Shown: one piece after another, positions 51,940 to 60,298 of the stretch
How positions within the stretch are numbered: the first letter of the stretch is position 1
Layout: the number at the start of each line of letters is the position of its first letter
Assembly (NCBI RefSeq): GCF_003097655.1
Contig: NZ_QCZH01000006.1
Coordinates: 111,402-175,401, forward strand
DNA from: Flavobacterium laiguense
Lineage (GTDB): Bacteria > Bacteroidota > Bacteroidia > Flavobacteriales > Flavobacteriaceae
Direction of reading: 5' to 3'
DNA: 64,000 nucleotides
The notes under the pieces: generated by a model
The model's database searches: none
Told to the model about the DNA's origin: nothing
What the model saw: only the letters and a program-made list of their open reading frames with translations
Translations under genes and position numbers: made by a program

Positions 51940-52797
51940 TTGAGCCTTAAAAAAAGCATTCGTTTTCTAGTTGTCAAATCCGTTGGTCAATACATCAACC
52001 TGCTCAGTTTGGTACATCCAAAAAAAGCCTTACATGTATCTTACTCTCTTTTTAGTCAACCCAGAATAGGGCGTCTTTCCAAAGAAGACCTACCAACAAT
52101 TCTACAAAATACCATTAAAGAGACTTTCCAGCATAACGAACACCATTTTCAAACCTATACTTGGGAAGGGAATGAAACCAAAATCCTTTTGGTTCACGGC
52201 TGGGAAAGCAATTCGGCTCGTTGGGAGAAAACCCTACCGTATCTACAAAAATCCGGAAGCACCATCATTGCCATAGATGCACCCGCACACGGACAAAGTA
52301 GCGGTAAGGAATTCAATGTACCTCGTTATGCTGAGTTCATCAACAAAGCAGTCGAAAAATACAATCCTAGTATTATCATAGGCCATTCTATTGGAGGGGC
52401 CGCATGTGTCTTTCATCAATATTTATTTCCAGAATCCAGCATTAAGAAAATGGTGATTTTGGGCGCTCCATCTGATTTAAAAACGCTTATTGACAATTAT
52501 ATCAAAATGCTGAGTTTAAATCCTAAAATATTTTCACTAATGGAGAACCGTTATTTAGAGAATTTCAATTTTAAAATAGACGCTTTTTCAGGTGCAAAAT
52601 TCGCATCTCATATCACAATAGAAGGTATCGTTGTTCATGACAAAAAAGATAAAGTTGTTTCTTTTGAAGAAGGAAAAAAAATAGCTTCTAATTGGAAAAG
52701 TGCCCGTTTTATAGAAACATCTGGTTTAGGTCATGCCCTACATGACGATGATTTATATCAAGAAATTTATAGTTTTTTATTTGGAGCCAAAAAATAG
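51940..52797 (+). CDS. Alpha/beta hydrolase
   Basis: The 285-residue protein starts at TTG (51940), 12 bases after a terminator; the next in-frame ATG is far inside the fold. It has an N-terminal helical extension (about 1-60). The core follows with ILLVHGWESNSARWEKTLPY (oxyanion HG), IIAIDAPAHGQSSG, nucleophile elbow IIGHSIGGAACVFHQ, VVHDKKDKVVSFEEGKKI (acid) and GLGHALHDDD (catalytic His). All three triad members are present. The substrate is unknown. The B2 element follows directly after its stop. Confidence 0.87.
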   Translation: MSLKKSIRFLVVKSVGQYINLLSLVHPKKALHVSYSLFSQPRIGRLSKEDLPTILQNTIKETFQHNEHHFQTYTWEGNETKILLVHGWESNSARWEKTLPYLQKSGSTIIAIDAPAHGQSSGKEFNVPRYAEFINKAVEKYNPSIIIGHSIGGAACVFHQYLFPESSIKKMVILGAPSDLKTLIDNYIKMLSLNPKIFSLMENRYLENFNFKIDAFSGAKFASHITIEGIVVHDKKDKVVSFEEGKKIASNWKSARFIETSGLGHALHDDDLYQEIYSFLFGAKK

Positions 52798-52807
52798 GCA
52801 TTCTTGT

Positions 52808-52919
52808 TACTATGGATTCCCGCTATCCACTATATTTTTTTTCTATTTACCCTGTCAGGGTTCAGAACCCTGACAGGGTAAATAGAAAAAAGGATGCCGT
52901 TACTATCGGGGCTAAAAGG
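52808..52919 (+). repeat. Structured intergenic element B, copy 2
   Basis: Flanks GGATTCCCGCTATCC and GGATGCCGTTACTATCGGGG match copy 1 at 4810-4911 (minus strand). The centre is a perfect 27-bp stem with a one-base loop (52837-52863 and 52865-52891), including ACCCTGTCAGGGTTC and its inverse. It lies between the hydrolase and rluF genes. Confidence 0.8.
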
Positions 52920-52994
52920 TTTTATTTTTTTAGTTCCAGGAAACATTCAAACATTTTCTAATAATCTAAAAATCCAAGAAGTCTAAAAAAACAC

Positions 52995-53002
52995 TACTTT
53001 TG
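52995..53002 (+). promoter_or_regulatory. -7 box of the rluF-like gene
   Basis: TACTTTTG matches TAnnTTTG and ends 4 bases before the ATG, the same spacing and near-identical sequence (TACTTTTGCA) as at ribD. Confidence 0.6.
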
Positions 53003-53006
53003 CAGT

Positions 53007-53819
53007 ATGGAAGAAAATCTAAAACGCCTCAATAAATTCATAGGAGAAACGGGCTATTGTTCCCGTCGCGAAGCCGATAAAATCATCGAAGAAGGCCGAG
53101 TAACCATCAATGGTGTTGTACCAGAACTTGGGACTAAAGTTTCGCCAGATGACGAAGTGCGCATAGACGGAAAACTAATTCGGGAGAAAAACGAAAAACC
53201 CGTTTATCTTGCTTTCTACAAACCCGTAGGAATAGAATGCACTACTAATCTTGAAGTTCGCAATAACATTGTAGATTACATCAATTACCCCAAACGTATT
53301 TTCCCTATTGGCCGATTGGACAAAGCCAGTGAAGGTTTGATTTTTATGACCAATGACGGTGATATTGTCAACAAAATATTGCGTGCCAGAAACAATCACG
53401 AAAAAGAATATACCGTAACGGTAAATAAACCCATAACGGATCGTTTTATAGAGCGAATGGGTAATGGCGTGCCTATTTTAGACACTGTTACCCGTAAATG
53501 CAAAGTAGAACAAATCAGCAAATACATCTTCAAAATCATCTTAACACAGGGATTGAATCGTCAAATCCGTAGAATGTGTGAGTATTTAGGTTATGAAGTT
53601 ACGGCTTTGAAACGCATCCGAATTATCAATATTTCTCTAGATGTTCCTGTAGGTCGCTATAGAGATTTAACCGATGCCGAAATAAAAGAACTGAACGAAT
53701 TGATTGAACCTTCCAGCAAAACAGAAGAAGCAAGTTTACCTAAAGCAGAACCCGCAAAAAGAAGAACAGAATTCATCAAAAGAGACGATCCAAGGTTTAA
53801 GAAGAGAGGGGATTATTAA
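53007..53819 (+). CDS. 23S rRNA pseudouridine synthase, RluF/RluB type
   Basis: The 270-residue protein has an N-terminal S4 RNA-binding domain (about 5-60, [20 protein letters not shown]). A RsuA-type catalytic domain follows: [15 protein letters not shown], the catalytic aspartate in [20 protein letters not shown], and [17 protein letters not shown]. The [14 protein letters not shown] wording is closest to RluF (U2604), though RluB is possible. The C-terminal 35 residues are a charged tail rich in Lys, Arg and Glu. It is followed by a shared bidirectional terminator with corA. Confidence 0.9.
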   Translation: MEENLKRLNKFIGETGYCSRREADKIIEEGRVTINGVVPELGTKVSPDDEVRIDGKLIREKNEKPVYLAFYKPVGIECTTNLEVRNNIVDYINYPKRIFPIGRLDKASEGLIFMTNDGDIVNKILRARNNHEKEYTVTVNKPITDRFIERMGNGVPILDTVTRKCKVEQISKYIFKIILTQGLNRQIRRMCEYLGYEVTALKRIRIINISLDVPVGRYRDLTDAEIKELNELIEPSSKTEEASLPKAEPAKRRTEFIKRDDPRFKKRGDY

Positions 53820-53861
53820 ATACAAAAGCCGTTTCATGTTATTGAAACGGCTTTTGTATTT
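53818..53861. terminator. Bidirectional terminator between rluF-like gene and corA
   Basis: AAATACAAAAGCCGTTTCA pairs with TGAAACGGCTTTTGTATTT around a short loop. There are A and T runs on both sides, and the genes converge here. Confidence 0.9.
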
Positions 53862-53865
53862 AATA

Positions 53866-54792
53866 TCAAAACCATCGCTTTCTTTTAAATAAAAACACTC
53901 CTAAAGCAGATAATACAATAGATACCGAAATAACAATCCAGATACCGTAATCATTATCTTCTAAGTCATTAGGCACATTCATCCCGTATAAACTTGCGAT
54001 CAATGTGGGAATCATCAAAATAATGGAAACAGAAGTCAACTGTTTCATAATGGCATTCATATTATTGGAAATTACAGAAGCATACGCATCCATCGTTCCT
54101 GTCAAGATATCACTATAAATACTTGTAGTTTCTTGTGCTTGACGCAATTCAATTTCTACATCTTCTAACAAATCCGAGTCATACGACTCCCGTTGTGACT
54201 TTATATTCTTGATTCTATGAAGCAGTATATCATTGCCTTTCAAGGAAGTCATAAAGAACACCAAACATTTCTCGATTTGAAGCAACGCTTGTAATTCTTC
54301 ATTCTTGATGGATTGCTCTAGATTTTCTTCCGCTAATTTTATCTTTTGGTTGACTTGTTTTAAGTACTTCAAATACCATACACTCGATGACAAGAGCAAT
54401 TTCAAGACCAAATCAAAATTACCATGAATGTCTTTATTTTTGCGTTGGGTATAGATTACAAAATCGGTTAACATTTCAGTTTTATGAAAGCTGATGGTAA
54501 CACAAACCTCATCTTTAAAAACAACCCCAACCGGAATCGTATTAAATGGCAGTTTAACATTATCTGTATTCACTGGAATCCTAATGATAATAAGCGTCCA
54601 ACCGTTTTCAACCTCTATACGGGGTCTTTCGTCAATATCTTCAATATCATTGTAAAATTCTTCGGGAACTTGTAATTCTTCTAGGAGGTATTTTTTTTCT
54701 TCTACTGTTGGACATTCAATATTGATCCAGCAGTTTGGAGTCCACTCTTTAGACTCGATTAATCCGTTATTGTTTTTGTAAAAAGCTTTCAT
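53866..54792 (-). CDS. corA: CorA-type divalent cation transporter
   Basis: CorA is a pentameric inner-membrane magnesium channel. The 308 residues have the long cytoplasmic alpha/beta domain (about 1-245) with the stalk helix. Two C-terminal membrane helices follow, with the signature SLYGMNVPNDLEDNDYG at the periplasmic loop. The end KRKRWF is basic as expected. Length is typical. A -7 box lies upstream at 54903-54910. It converges with the rluF-like gene at a shared terminator. Confidence 0.94.
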   Translation of the reverse strand: MKAFYKNNNGLIESKEWTPNCWINIECPTVEEKKYLLEELQVPEEFYNDIEDIDERPRIEVENGWTLIIIRIPVNTDNVKLPFNTIPVGVVFKDEVCVTISFHKTEMLTDFVIYTQRKNKDIHGNFDLVLKLLLSSSVWYLKYLKQVNQKIKLAEENLEQSIKNEELQALLQIEKCLVFFMTSLKGNDILLHRIKNIKSQRESYDSDLLEDVEIELRQAQETTSIYSDILTGTMDAYASVISNNMNAIMKQLTSVSIILMIPTLIASLYGMNVPNDLEDNDYGIWIVISVSIVLSALGVFLFKRKRWF

Positions 54793-54902
54793 TTCAAAAT
54801 TCTATAGGTGAGTTTATAGCATCCTGAAAGTTTTTCAAGTGCTTTATTCTTTCAATTTTCCCGAATAATAATCGTCCATTTGGTGGTTATTTTTAAGTTT
54901 TG

Positions 54903-54910
54903 CAAAAGTA
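54903..54910 (-). promoter_or_regulatory. -7 box of corA
   Basis: The minus strand reads TACTTTTG, followed by CA, 110 bases before the corA start. The long leader would leave room for an RNA regulator, but I see no known magnesium-sensing structure. Confidence 0.5.
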
Positions 54911-54967
54911 TCCTTTTATCTTTCTTAAAAAAACAGATTCAACTTATTTTAAGAAAGGATTAAGAAA

Positions 54968-55003
54968 AAGAAATGCCTTAAACTTTCGTTTAAGGCATTT
55001 CTA
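54968..55003 (-). terminator. Terminator of folD
   Basis: AAATGCCTTAAA and TTTAAGGCATTT form a perfect 12-bp stem with a CTTTCG-type loop, followed on the minus strand by a T-rich tail. Confidence 0.85.
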
Positions 55004-55020
55004 TAAATTTTTATGTACTT

Positions 55021-55908
55021 CTATTCGTTTCTGGCAATTCTCATTTCCCTTGCCAACAATGTGTTTTTCAACAACATCGCGATAGTCATTGGTCCTACTC
55101 CACCTGGTACTGGAGTTATGAATGAACATTTTTTGCTTACATTTTCAAAATCTACGTCACCAGTAATCACGTATCCTTTAGGATTTATATCATCTGCAAC
55201 ACGAGTAATACCAACATCAATAACTACAGCTCCGTCTTTTACCATTTCTGCTTTCAAGTAGTTTGGAACTCCCAAAGCAGTAATAATAATATCAGCTTGT
55301 GTTGTGATTTGAGCAATATTTTTGGTATAACTATGCGTTAATGTTACCGTTGAGTTTCCAGGAAAACCTTTTCTTCCCATTAGGATACTCATCGGTCTTC
55401 CTACAATATGACTTCTCCCTATTACTACAGTGTGTTTTCCTTGAGTTTCTACACCATATCTTTCTAGCAATTCCAAGATTCCAAAAGGAGTAGCAGGAAT
55501 AAAAGTAGTCATATCCAAAGCCATTTTTCCGAAATTCTCAGGATGAAACCCATCGACATCTTTTCTTGGATCAACAGCCATCAAAACTTTTTGCTCATCA
55601 ATTTGCTCCGGAAGAGGTAACTGAACAATAAAACCATCGATTTCACTATTCTCATTCAACTCCTTAATCTTTTTTAGCAATTCAGTCTCTGAAGTTGTAC
55701 TTGGCATTTTTATCAAAGTAGACTCAAAACCTACACGCTCACACGCTTTTACCTTGCTTCCTACATAAGTTAAACTGGCTCCATCATTACCAACAATCAA
55801 AGCTGCTAGATGAGGCACTTTACCTCCTTGAGCTTTAATCTTTTCTACTTCGGCAGCGATTTCGCATTTAATATCTTCCGCAGTTTTTTTTCCGTCTAAT
55901 AGTTGCAT
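55021..55908 (-). CDS. folD: Methylenetetrahydrofolate dehydrogenase/cyclohydrolase
   Basis: FolD interconverts methylene-, methenyl- and formyl-tetrahydrofolate with NADP. The 295 residues show the catalytic region LTYVGSKVKACERVGFES (Tyr-x3-Lys), EIDGFIVQLPLPEQID, DVDGFHPENFGKMAL, the NADP site VVIGRSHIVGRPMSILM and DVGITRVAD. The closing signature is TPVPGGVGPMTIAMLLKNTL. Length and motifs are standard. It follows ffh on the same strand, about 90 bp downstream across a GAAAC/GTTTC inverted repeat. Confidence 0.97.
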   Translation of the reverse strand: MQLLDGKKTAEDIKCEIAAEVEKIKAQGGKVPHLAALIVGNDGASLTYVGSKVKACERVGFESTLIKMPSTTSETELLKKIKELNENSEIDGFIVQLPLPEQIDEQKVLMAVDPRKDVDGFHPENFGKMALDMTTFIPATPFGILELLERYGVETQGKHTVVIGRSHIVGRPMSILMGRKGFPGNSTVTLTHSYTKNIAQITTQADIIITALGVPNYLKAEMVKDGAVVIDVGITRVADDINPKGYVITGDVDFENVSKKCSFITPVPGGVGPMTIAMLLKNTLLAREMRIARNE

Positions 55909-55931
55909 TTTAATTTAGTTTTAGTTTTTCA

Positions 55932-55990
55932 GATTTCAAGCTCACGTTTCAAGCTCACGTTTCAACAACTTGAAACCTGAAACTTGAAAC
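55932..55990. repeat. Inverted repeat of TTTCAAG / CTTGAAA words
   Basis: TTTCAAGCTCACG occurs twice in direct tandem followed by TTTCAA. It is then inverted as TTGAAACCTGAAACTTGAAA. It fills the gap between folD and ffh. Confidence 0.75.
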
Positions 55991-55996
55991 AAAAAA

Positions 55997-57343
55997 TTAT
56001 CTCATTCCAGGCATTCCTTTCATTCCGCCCATCATTTTCATTAGGTTTTTTCCACCTGGGCCTTGCATCATCTTCATCATTTTGCTCATTTGGTCAAACT
56101 GTTTCATCAATTGATTCACTTGCTCAATTTTTGTACCGGAACCTTTGGAAATTCTAGCTTTCCTTTTTACATCAATTATGGCAGGCTTACTTCTTTCTTC
56201 TGGAGTCATAGAATGGATAATTGCTTCAATATGTTTGAAAGCATCATCTTCTATTTCTATATCTTTCATTGCTTTTGAAGCACCTGGTATCATTCCTACC
56301 AAGTCTTTCATATTACCCATTTTCTTTACTTGCTGAATTTGCGACAAGAAATCATCAAAACCAAATTCATTTTTAGCAATTTTCTTTTGGATTTTTCTAG
56401 CTTCATCTTCGTCATATTGCTCTTGCGCTCTTTCCACCAAAGACACAACATCCCCCATACCGAGGATACGTTCTGCCATACGAATAGGATAGAATACATC
56501 AATAGCATCCATTTTCTCACCAGTACCCACAAACTTAATTGGCTTGTTCACTACCGATTTGATAGAAATCGCAGCTCCACCACGAGTATCTCCATCTAAT
56601 TTGGTTAAAATAACCCCATCAAAATTCAAGATATCGTTGAAAGCTTTTGCTGTATTTACTGCATCCTGGCCTGTCATGGCATCCACAACAAATAAAGTTT
56701 CTTGTGGTTGAATGGCTTTATGCACTTTGGCAATTTCATCCATCATTTCTTTATCGACCGCTAGACGACCCGCAGTATCGACAATCACTACATTAAACCC
56801 ATTGGCTTTGGCATGCTTAATTGCATTTTGTGCAATTTCGACTGGATTTTTGTTTTCTGGTTCAGAGTATACTTCAACTCCAATAGAATCTCCAACAACA
56901 TACAATTGTTGAATTGCCGCTGGACGATAAATATCACAAGCTACCAAAAGTGGTTTTTTATTCTTTTTGGTTTGAAGATAATTGGCCAATTTACCGGAAA
57001 AAGTAGTTTTTCCAGATCCTTGCAACCCCGACATTAATATTACTGATGGAGTTCCGGAAAGATTGATTCCTGCAACATCTCCACCCATCAATTCAGTAAG
57101 CTCATCTTTGACTAACTTTACCAATAATTGTCCCGGTTGTAATGTAGTTAATACATCTTGACCTATTGCTTTCTCTTTTACTTTGGTAGTAAAATCTTTG
57201 GCAATTTTAAAATTGACATCGGCATCAAGTAAGGCACGACGCACTTCTTTCAAAGTTTCGGCTACGTTTACTTCAGTGATTTTTCCGTGTCCTTTTAATA
57301 TATGAAAGGCTTTGTCTAGTTTATCGCTTAAATTATCGAACAT
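55997..57343 (-). CDS. ffh: Signal recognition particle protein Ffh
   Basis: Ffh with 4.5S RNA targets nascent membrane proteins to FtsY. The 448 residues contain the N domain (about 1-90) and the G domain with G1 MSGLQGSGKTTFSGKLA, DIYRPAAIQQL, DTAGRLAVDKE, TKLDGDTRGGAA and GTGEKMD. The methionine-rich M domain (about 300-448) has SRPAIIDV-type KPAIIDVKRKARISKGSG and ends in MKMMQGPGGKNLMKMMGGMK. Length is standard. A -7 box lies upstream at 57370-57377. Confidence 0.97.
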   Translation of the reverse strand: MFDNLSDKLDKAFHILKGHGKITEVNVAETLKEVRRALLDADVNFKIAKDFTTKVKEKAIGQDVLTTLQPGQLLVKLVKDELTELMGGDVAGINLSGTPSVILMSGLQGSGKTTFSGKLANYLQTKKNKKPLLVACDIYRPAAIQQLYVVGDSIGVEVYSEPENKNPVEIAQNAIKHAKANGFNVVIVDTAGRLAVDKEMMDEIAKVHKAIQPQETLFVVDAMTGQDAVNTAKAFNDILNFDGVILTKLDGDTRGGAAISIKSVVNKPIKFVGTGEKMDAIDVFYPIRMAERILGMGDVVSLVERAQEQYDEDEARKIQKKIAKNEFGFDDFLSQIQQVKKMGNMKDLVGMIPGASKAMKDIEIEDDAFKHIEAIIHSMTPEERSKPAIIDVKRKARISKGSGTKIEQVNQLMKQFDQMSKMMKMMQGPGGKNLMKMMGGMKGMPGMR

Positions 57344-57369
57344 AATTGTATTTCTCTTTAATTAAGCCG

Positions 57370-57377
57370 CAAATTTA
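57370..57377 (-). promoter_or_regulatory. -7 box of ffh
   Basis: The minus strand reads TAAATTTG, matching TAnnTTTG, 26 bases before the ffh start. Confidence 0.5.
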
Positions 57378-57449
57378 ATGATTTGATATTGAAGTTTAAA
57401 TAGTATTAGAAATAAAAAAGCAATTGTTTTAAAATAAAGTTCAAAACAA

Positions 57450-57477
57450 CAAAAAGAGGCTAGATAAATCCAACCTC
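57450..57477 (-). terminator. Terminator of the heme receptor-HmuY operon
   Basis: On the minus strand AGGTTGGAT pairs with ATCTAGCCT (two G-U wobbles), followed by CTTTTTG. It lies about 35 bases past the hmuY stop. Confidence 0.7.
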
Positions 57478-57512
57478 CTTTTCCCAAAAATAAAAAAACT
57501 AACTAATTATAA

Positions 57513-58145
57513 TTAAAAAGTTGCAGAACTGCTACCTTGGTAAACAAACTTAAAAGTAAAATTTCTTGCTACCGAATTGGCACCCGGTGTTGCTGGAGCA
57601 TCTTTGTAATAACTTAGGATTTCAAATTTCGCATATTTTCCATTGTGCGTTTTTACCACAAATACTTTTCCAGCTTTTGCAGAAATAATATGTGTGGTAG
57701 AATTGTAGTCATACCAAGCATTATCTCCCGAAGTCGGAAACGCGTATGTCTTTGCTGCGTCTTGTGCAAATGTACCCACTGCAGGAATTGTAGTGACAAC
57801 ACCTAATGTACCGGAAACAATACTTACTGCACCAGTTCCTGTTCTAACTGGCTCATCTGCAAGACCGATTAGCGTTCCGCCATTTACAATAATAGTTGTC
57901 CCTCTGAAAGCAATATCCCAATTATCATTTGTAACTATAGCATTTTCTGAAAAACTAAATTTTGTAAATGCCCCACCATCTGGTTGCCCTTGCCCCCCTG
58001 TTTGAGGAGCGGCTAAATTGGAAACCGTTTTTGTTTCTAATACTACCGCAGCAGGAGTATCATGATCGTTATTGCAAGATGCTGTAAATAGCACTACTGC
58101 TAAAAGAGAAAGTTTTAAAAAACTTGTTGTAAATCTGTTTTTCAT
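57513..58145 (-). CDS. HmuY-family heme-binding lipoprotein
   Basis: The 210-residue protein is a lipoprotein (signal ending LFTASCNN, lipidated C24) with the HmuY beta fold. Landmarks are AFTKFSFSENAIVTNDNWDI, AFRGTTIIVNGG, DNAWYDYNSTTHIISAKAGK, VFVVKTHNGKYAKFEILSYY and the final strand ARNFTFKFVYQG. HmuY proteins bind heme at the cell surface and hand it to a TonB-dependent receptor. The receptor gene is 20 bases upstream, in receptor-first order, the reverse of Porphyromonas. The heme ligands (histidines in P. gingivalis HmuY) cannot be assigned with confidence here. Confidence 0.88.
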   Translation of the reverse strand: MKNRFTTSFLKLSLLAVVLFTASCNNDHDTPAAVVLETKTVSNLAAPQTGGQGQPDGGAFTKFSFSENAIVTNDNWDIAFRGTTIIVNGGTLIGLADEPVRTGTGAVSIVSGTLGVVTTIPAVGTFAQDAAKTYAFPTSGDNAWYDYNSTTHIISAKAGKVFVVKTHNGKYAKFEILSYYKDAPATPGANSVARNFTFKFVYQGSSSATF

Positions 58146-58165
58146 AATAAAAGTGTTTAAAATAA

Positions 58166-60241
58166 TTAATAATTGAATTGTAATCTTCCGAAAATCTGTC
58201 TTCCTGAAACGGTGCTAATTTCTTCTGGATTTGTAAAATCAAAAAGATTGTTTACACCCATTTGGATAGAGAATTTTTCTTTAATTTGTTTTGAGATTAA
58301 AAAATTGGCTGTTGCATAACCATCGACAAAATCATCATACGTATCTAAAATTTGATTGCTATTGGTATCCCATAAACCATATTTACTTCTATAAAAAACT
58401 TGTAAATTAAAATCGGTTCTTAACTTTGGAATCGTATAATACATTTTCACATTTGCCGTATTTTTCGAGCGATTCAGCAACCCAAAATAATCGAATTTTT
58501 TAATTTGAAAAGATTCTAATGTGGCTGGATTTCTGGCAAAAACAGTTCCGTTTTCTATAGCCTCAACAACCGATTGATCTTTTGCAATTAGATATTGATA
58601 TCCCACAGAAACATTAAATTGATTAGAAAAATTATAAGTCGAATTCAATTCTAACCCATAAGTGAAAATTTGATCAATATTAAAGTAGCTAAACGCATTT
58701 TGCCCATTTGTTTTTTGAGCTACAACCCGAGTATCAATTAAATTTGAAATAGAATTATAAAACAAATTAGCTTCAATTTTTAATCTCTCTTTTTGATAAA
58801 AACTTCCAAAATTGAAGTTTACAGAGCTTTCTGGTTTCAATGGGTTTTCAAAACTAATTCCAGGAATTCGGGACAACAATTGCCCTTGACTTTCTAATAC
58901 ATTTAATTTTGACTCTGCAACATTGTACCCCAAAACGGTATATCCTACAGATGAATTGGTAAAATCAAAGTACAATTGTCTAAAATCTGGTGATTTAAAG
59001 CCATAACCTACGGATGATTTGAGTGATAAATGAGTGTTTATTTTAAAGTTTATGGCTAGTTTTGGGCTGAGCTGCGATTGATATTGATTGTTATTATCGT
59101 ATCTCAAACCCGCCAGAATATTCCATTTATCGGTTGGATTATAATCGTATTGAAGAAAAGCGAATTGCGAATTGAATATTGCCTTTTCGGCAAAATAAGT
59201 TCTATTGAGCGTTTCATAATTTAGACCAACTCCTGCAGTTAATTTGTGTTTATTGATCGAAAAAGTGGTTCTAATTTCGGGACGAAAAAGCCATTGGTCA
59301 TAAAAACTTTCTTCAAAACTCACATTGTTTGGATTATTCAAGAAAGACTCGTTTTTATAATTGGTTGTATATAATTCGTAATCCGTATTTATTTTTGAAT
59401 TCCATTTTTGTTCCAATTTTGTATTAATATCCCATTCTTTTATAGTCTCATCTCCATTATAATTTAGTTCCTGAATAATCGTTTTGTAATCTTGTTTCTG
59501 ATGGTAATATCTAGTCCCTAAAGTCAATTTGAGTTCCTCCGAAAAATCAAAATAGAATCTAGGCTGAATCGTTATATTCGCATAAGGTTCAACTGTTTTG
59601 AGTGCAGTCGTTTTATCCAAATCATAACCATCAGATTTAAAATAATCTGCAAAGACAGTTCCAGAAAATTTTTTCTTTTTCCAATTCAAACTAGCATTAG
59701 TGTCCATCGTATTAAAGGTTGCATAGCGATACAAAAAACTCCCTGAAAGCAAATCTGTTTTTGGTTTTTTGGTAATAATATTAATCACTCCTGCCAAAGC
59801 TTCCGATCCATACAAAGAGGATGAAGCTCCTTTTACAATTTCTATCCGTTCTATATTACCAACACTAACTCTTGATAGGTCTAAAGTTCCAGCACTTCTC
59901 CCCACTAGCGGCACTCCATCCATTAGAATCAAAGTATAAGCAGCATCCAAACCTTGAATCTGAATCCCTTCGACACCCCCAAAATCGGCAGTTGTGATGA
60001 GTCCTGTTTGTTGTGCCAAAATCTCGTTTAGTCTTGTCACTCCTGCTCTTTCAATAGCGGTTGCAGTAATTACATAAGTAGGCAATGGCAAAGTCGAAAG
60101 CTGTCTTTCGGTACGTGTTGCTGTCACGATGACTTCGTTTAATTGTTCTGTTTGTAAACTACTATCTTCTTTATCTACTTGAGAAAACACAAGTGTTGGC
60201 AACAAAATCAAACCTATGAACTTCAATTTGTTTAGAAACAT
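58166..60241 (-). CDS. TonB-dependent outer-membrane receptor, likely for heme
   Basis: The 691-residue protein has a signal peptide (to LVFSQ, about residue 21), a TonB-box-like EVIVTATRTERQLS and a plug domain. The plug includes GVTRLNEILAQQTGLI, GVEGIQIQGLDAAYTLILMD, IERIEIVKGASSSLYGSEAL and AGVINIITKKP. A beta barrel follows, ending NPEEISTVSGRQIFGRLQFN-Y with the expected terminal aromatic. With HmuY directly downstream it is probably an HmuR-type heme receptor. Its promoter has a TACATTTG -7 box at 60258-60265 and shares a palindrome with the divergent DUF6607 gene. Confidence 0.9.
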   Translation of the reverse strand: MFLNKLKFIGLILLPTLVFSQVDKEDSSLQTEQLNEVIVTATRTERQLSTLPLPTYVITATAIERAGVTRLNEILAQQTGLITTADFGGVEGIQIQGLDAAYTLILMDGVPLVGRSAGTLDLSRVSVGNIERIEIVKGASSSLYGSEALAGVINIITKKPKTDLLSGSFLYRYATFNTMDTNASLNWKKKKFSGTVFADYFKSDGYDLDKTTALKTVEPYANITIQPRFYFDFSEELKLTLGTRYYHQKQDYKTIIQELNYNGDETIKEWDINTKLEQKWNSKINTDYELYTTNYKNESFLNNPNNVSFEESFYDQWLFRPEIRTTFSINKHKLTAGVGLNYETLNRTYFAEKAIFNSQFAFLQYDYNPTDKWNILAGLRYDNNNQYQSQLSPKLAINFKINTHLSLKSSVGYGFKSPDFRQLYFDFTNSSVGYTVLGYNVAESKLNVLESQGQLLSRIPGISFENPLKPESSVNFNFGSFYQKERLKIEANLFYNSISNLIDTRVVAQKTNGQNAFSYFNIDQIFTYGLELNSTYNFSNQFNVSVGYQYLIAKDQSVVEAIENGTVFARNPATLESFQIKKFDYFGLLNRSKNTANVKMYYTIPKLRTDFNLQVFYRSKYGLWDTNSNQILDTYDDFVDGYATANFLISKQIKEKFSIQMGVNNLFDFTNPEEISTVSGRQIFGRLQFNY

Positions 60242-60257
60242 TCTTATTAATTTTTGA

Positions 60258-60265
60258 CAAATGTA
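60258..60265 (-). promoter_or_regulatory. -7 box of the heme receptor operon
   Basis: The minus strand reads TACATTTG, a TAnnTTTG match ending 16 bases before the receptor start codon. Confidence 0.55.
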
Positions 60266-60277
60266 TCTCTTATTTTT

Positions 60278-60294
60278 ATTTATTCTAAATAAAT
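60278..60294. promoter_or_regulatory. Palindromic site, candidate Fur-like operator
   Basis: ATTTATT-CTA-AATAAAT is a perfect 7-3-7 inverted repeat placed midway between divergent -7 boxes at 60258-60265 (minus) and 60299-60306 (plus). Its AT-rich AATAAAT half-sites resemble Fur boxes. The flanking genes are a heme receptor and a protein of the same module. Confidence 0.5.
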
Positions 60295-60298
60295 ATAG

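Noticed and set aside
52808..52919. Tyrosine-recombinase attachment site suggested by the perfect long palindrome
   Set aside because: There is no integrase gene, no element boundaries and no direct repeat; the shared flanks with 4810-4911 explain it better as a repeat family.
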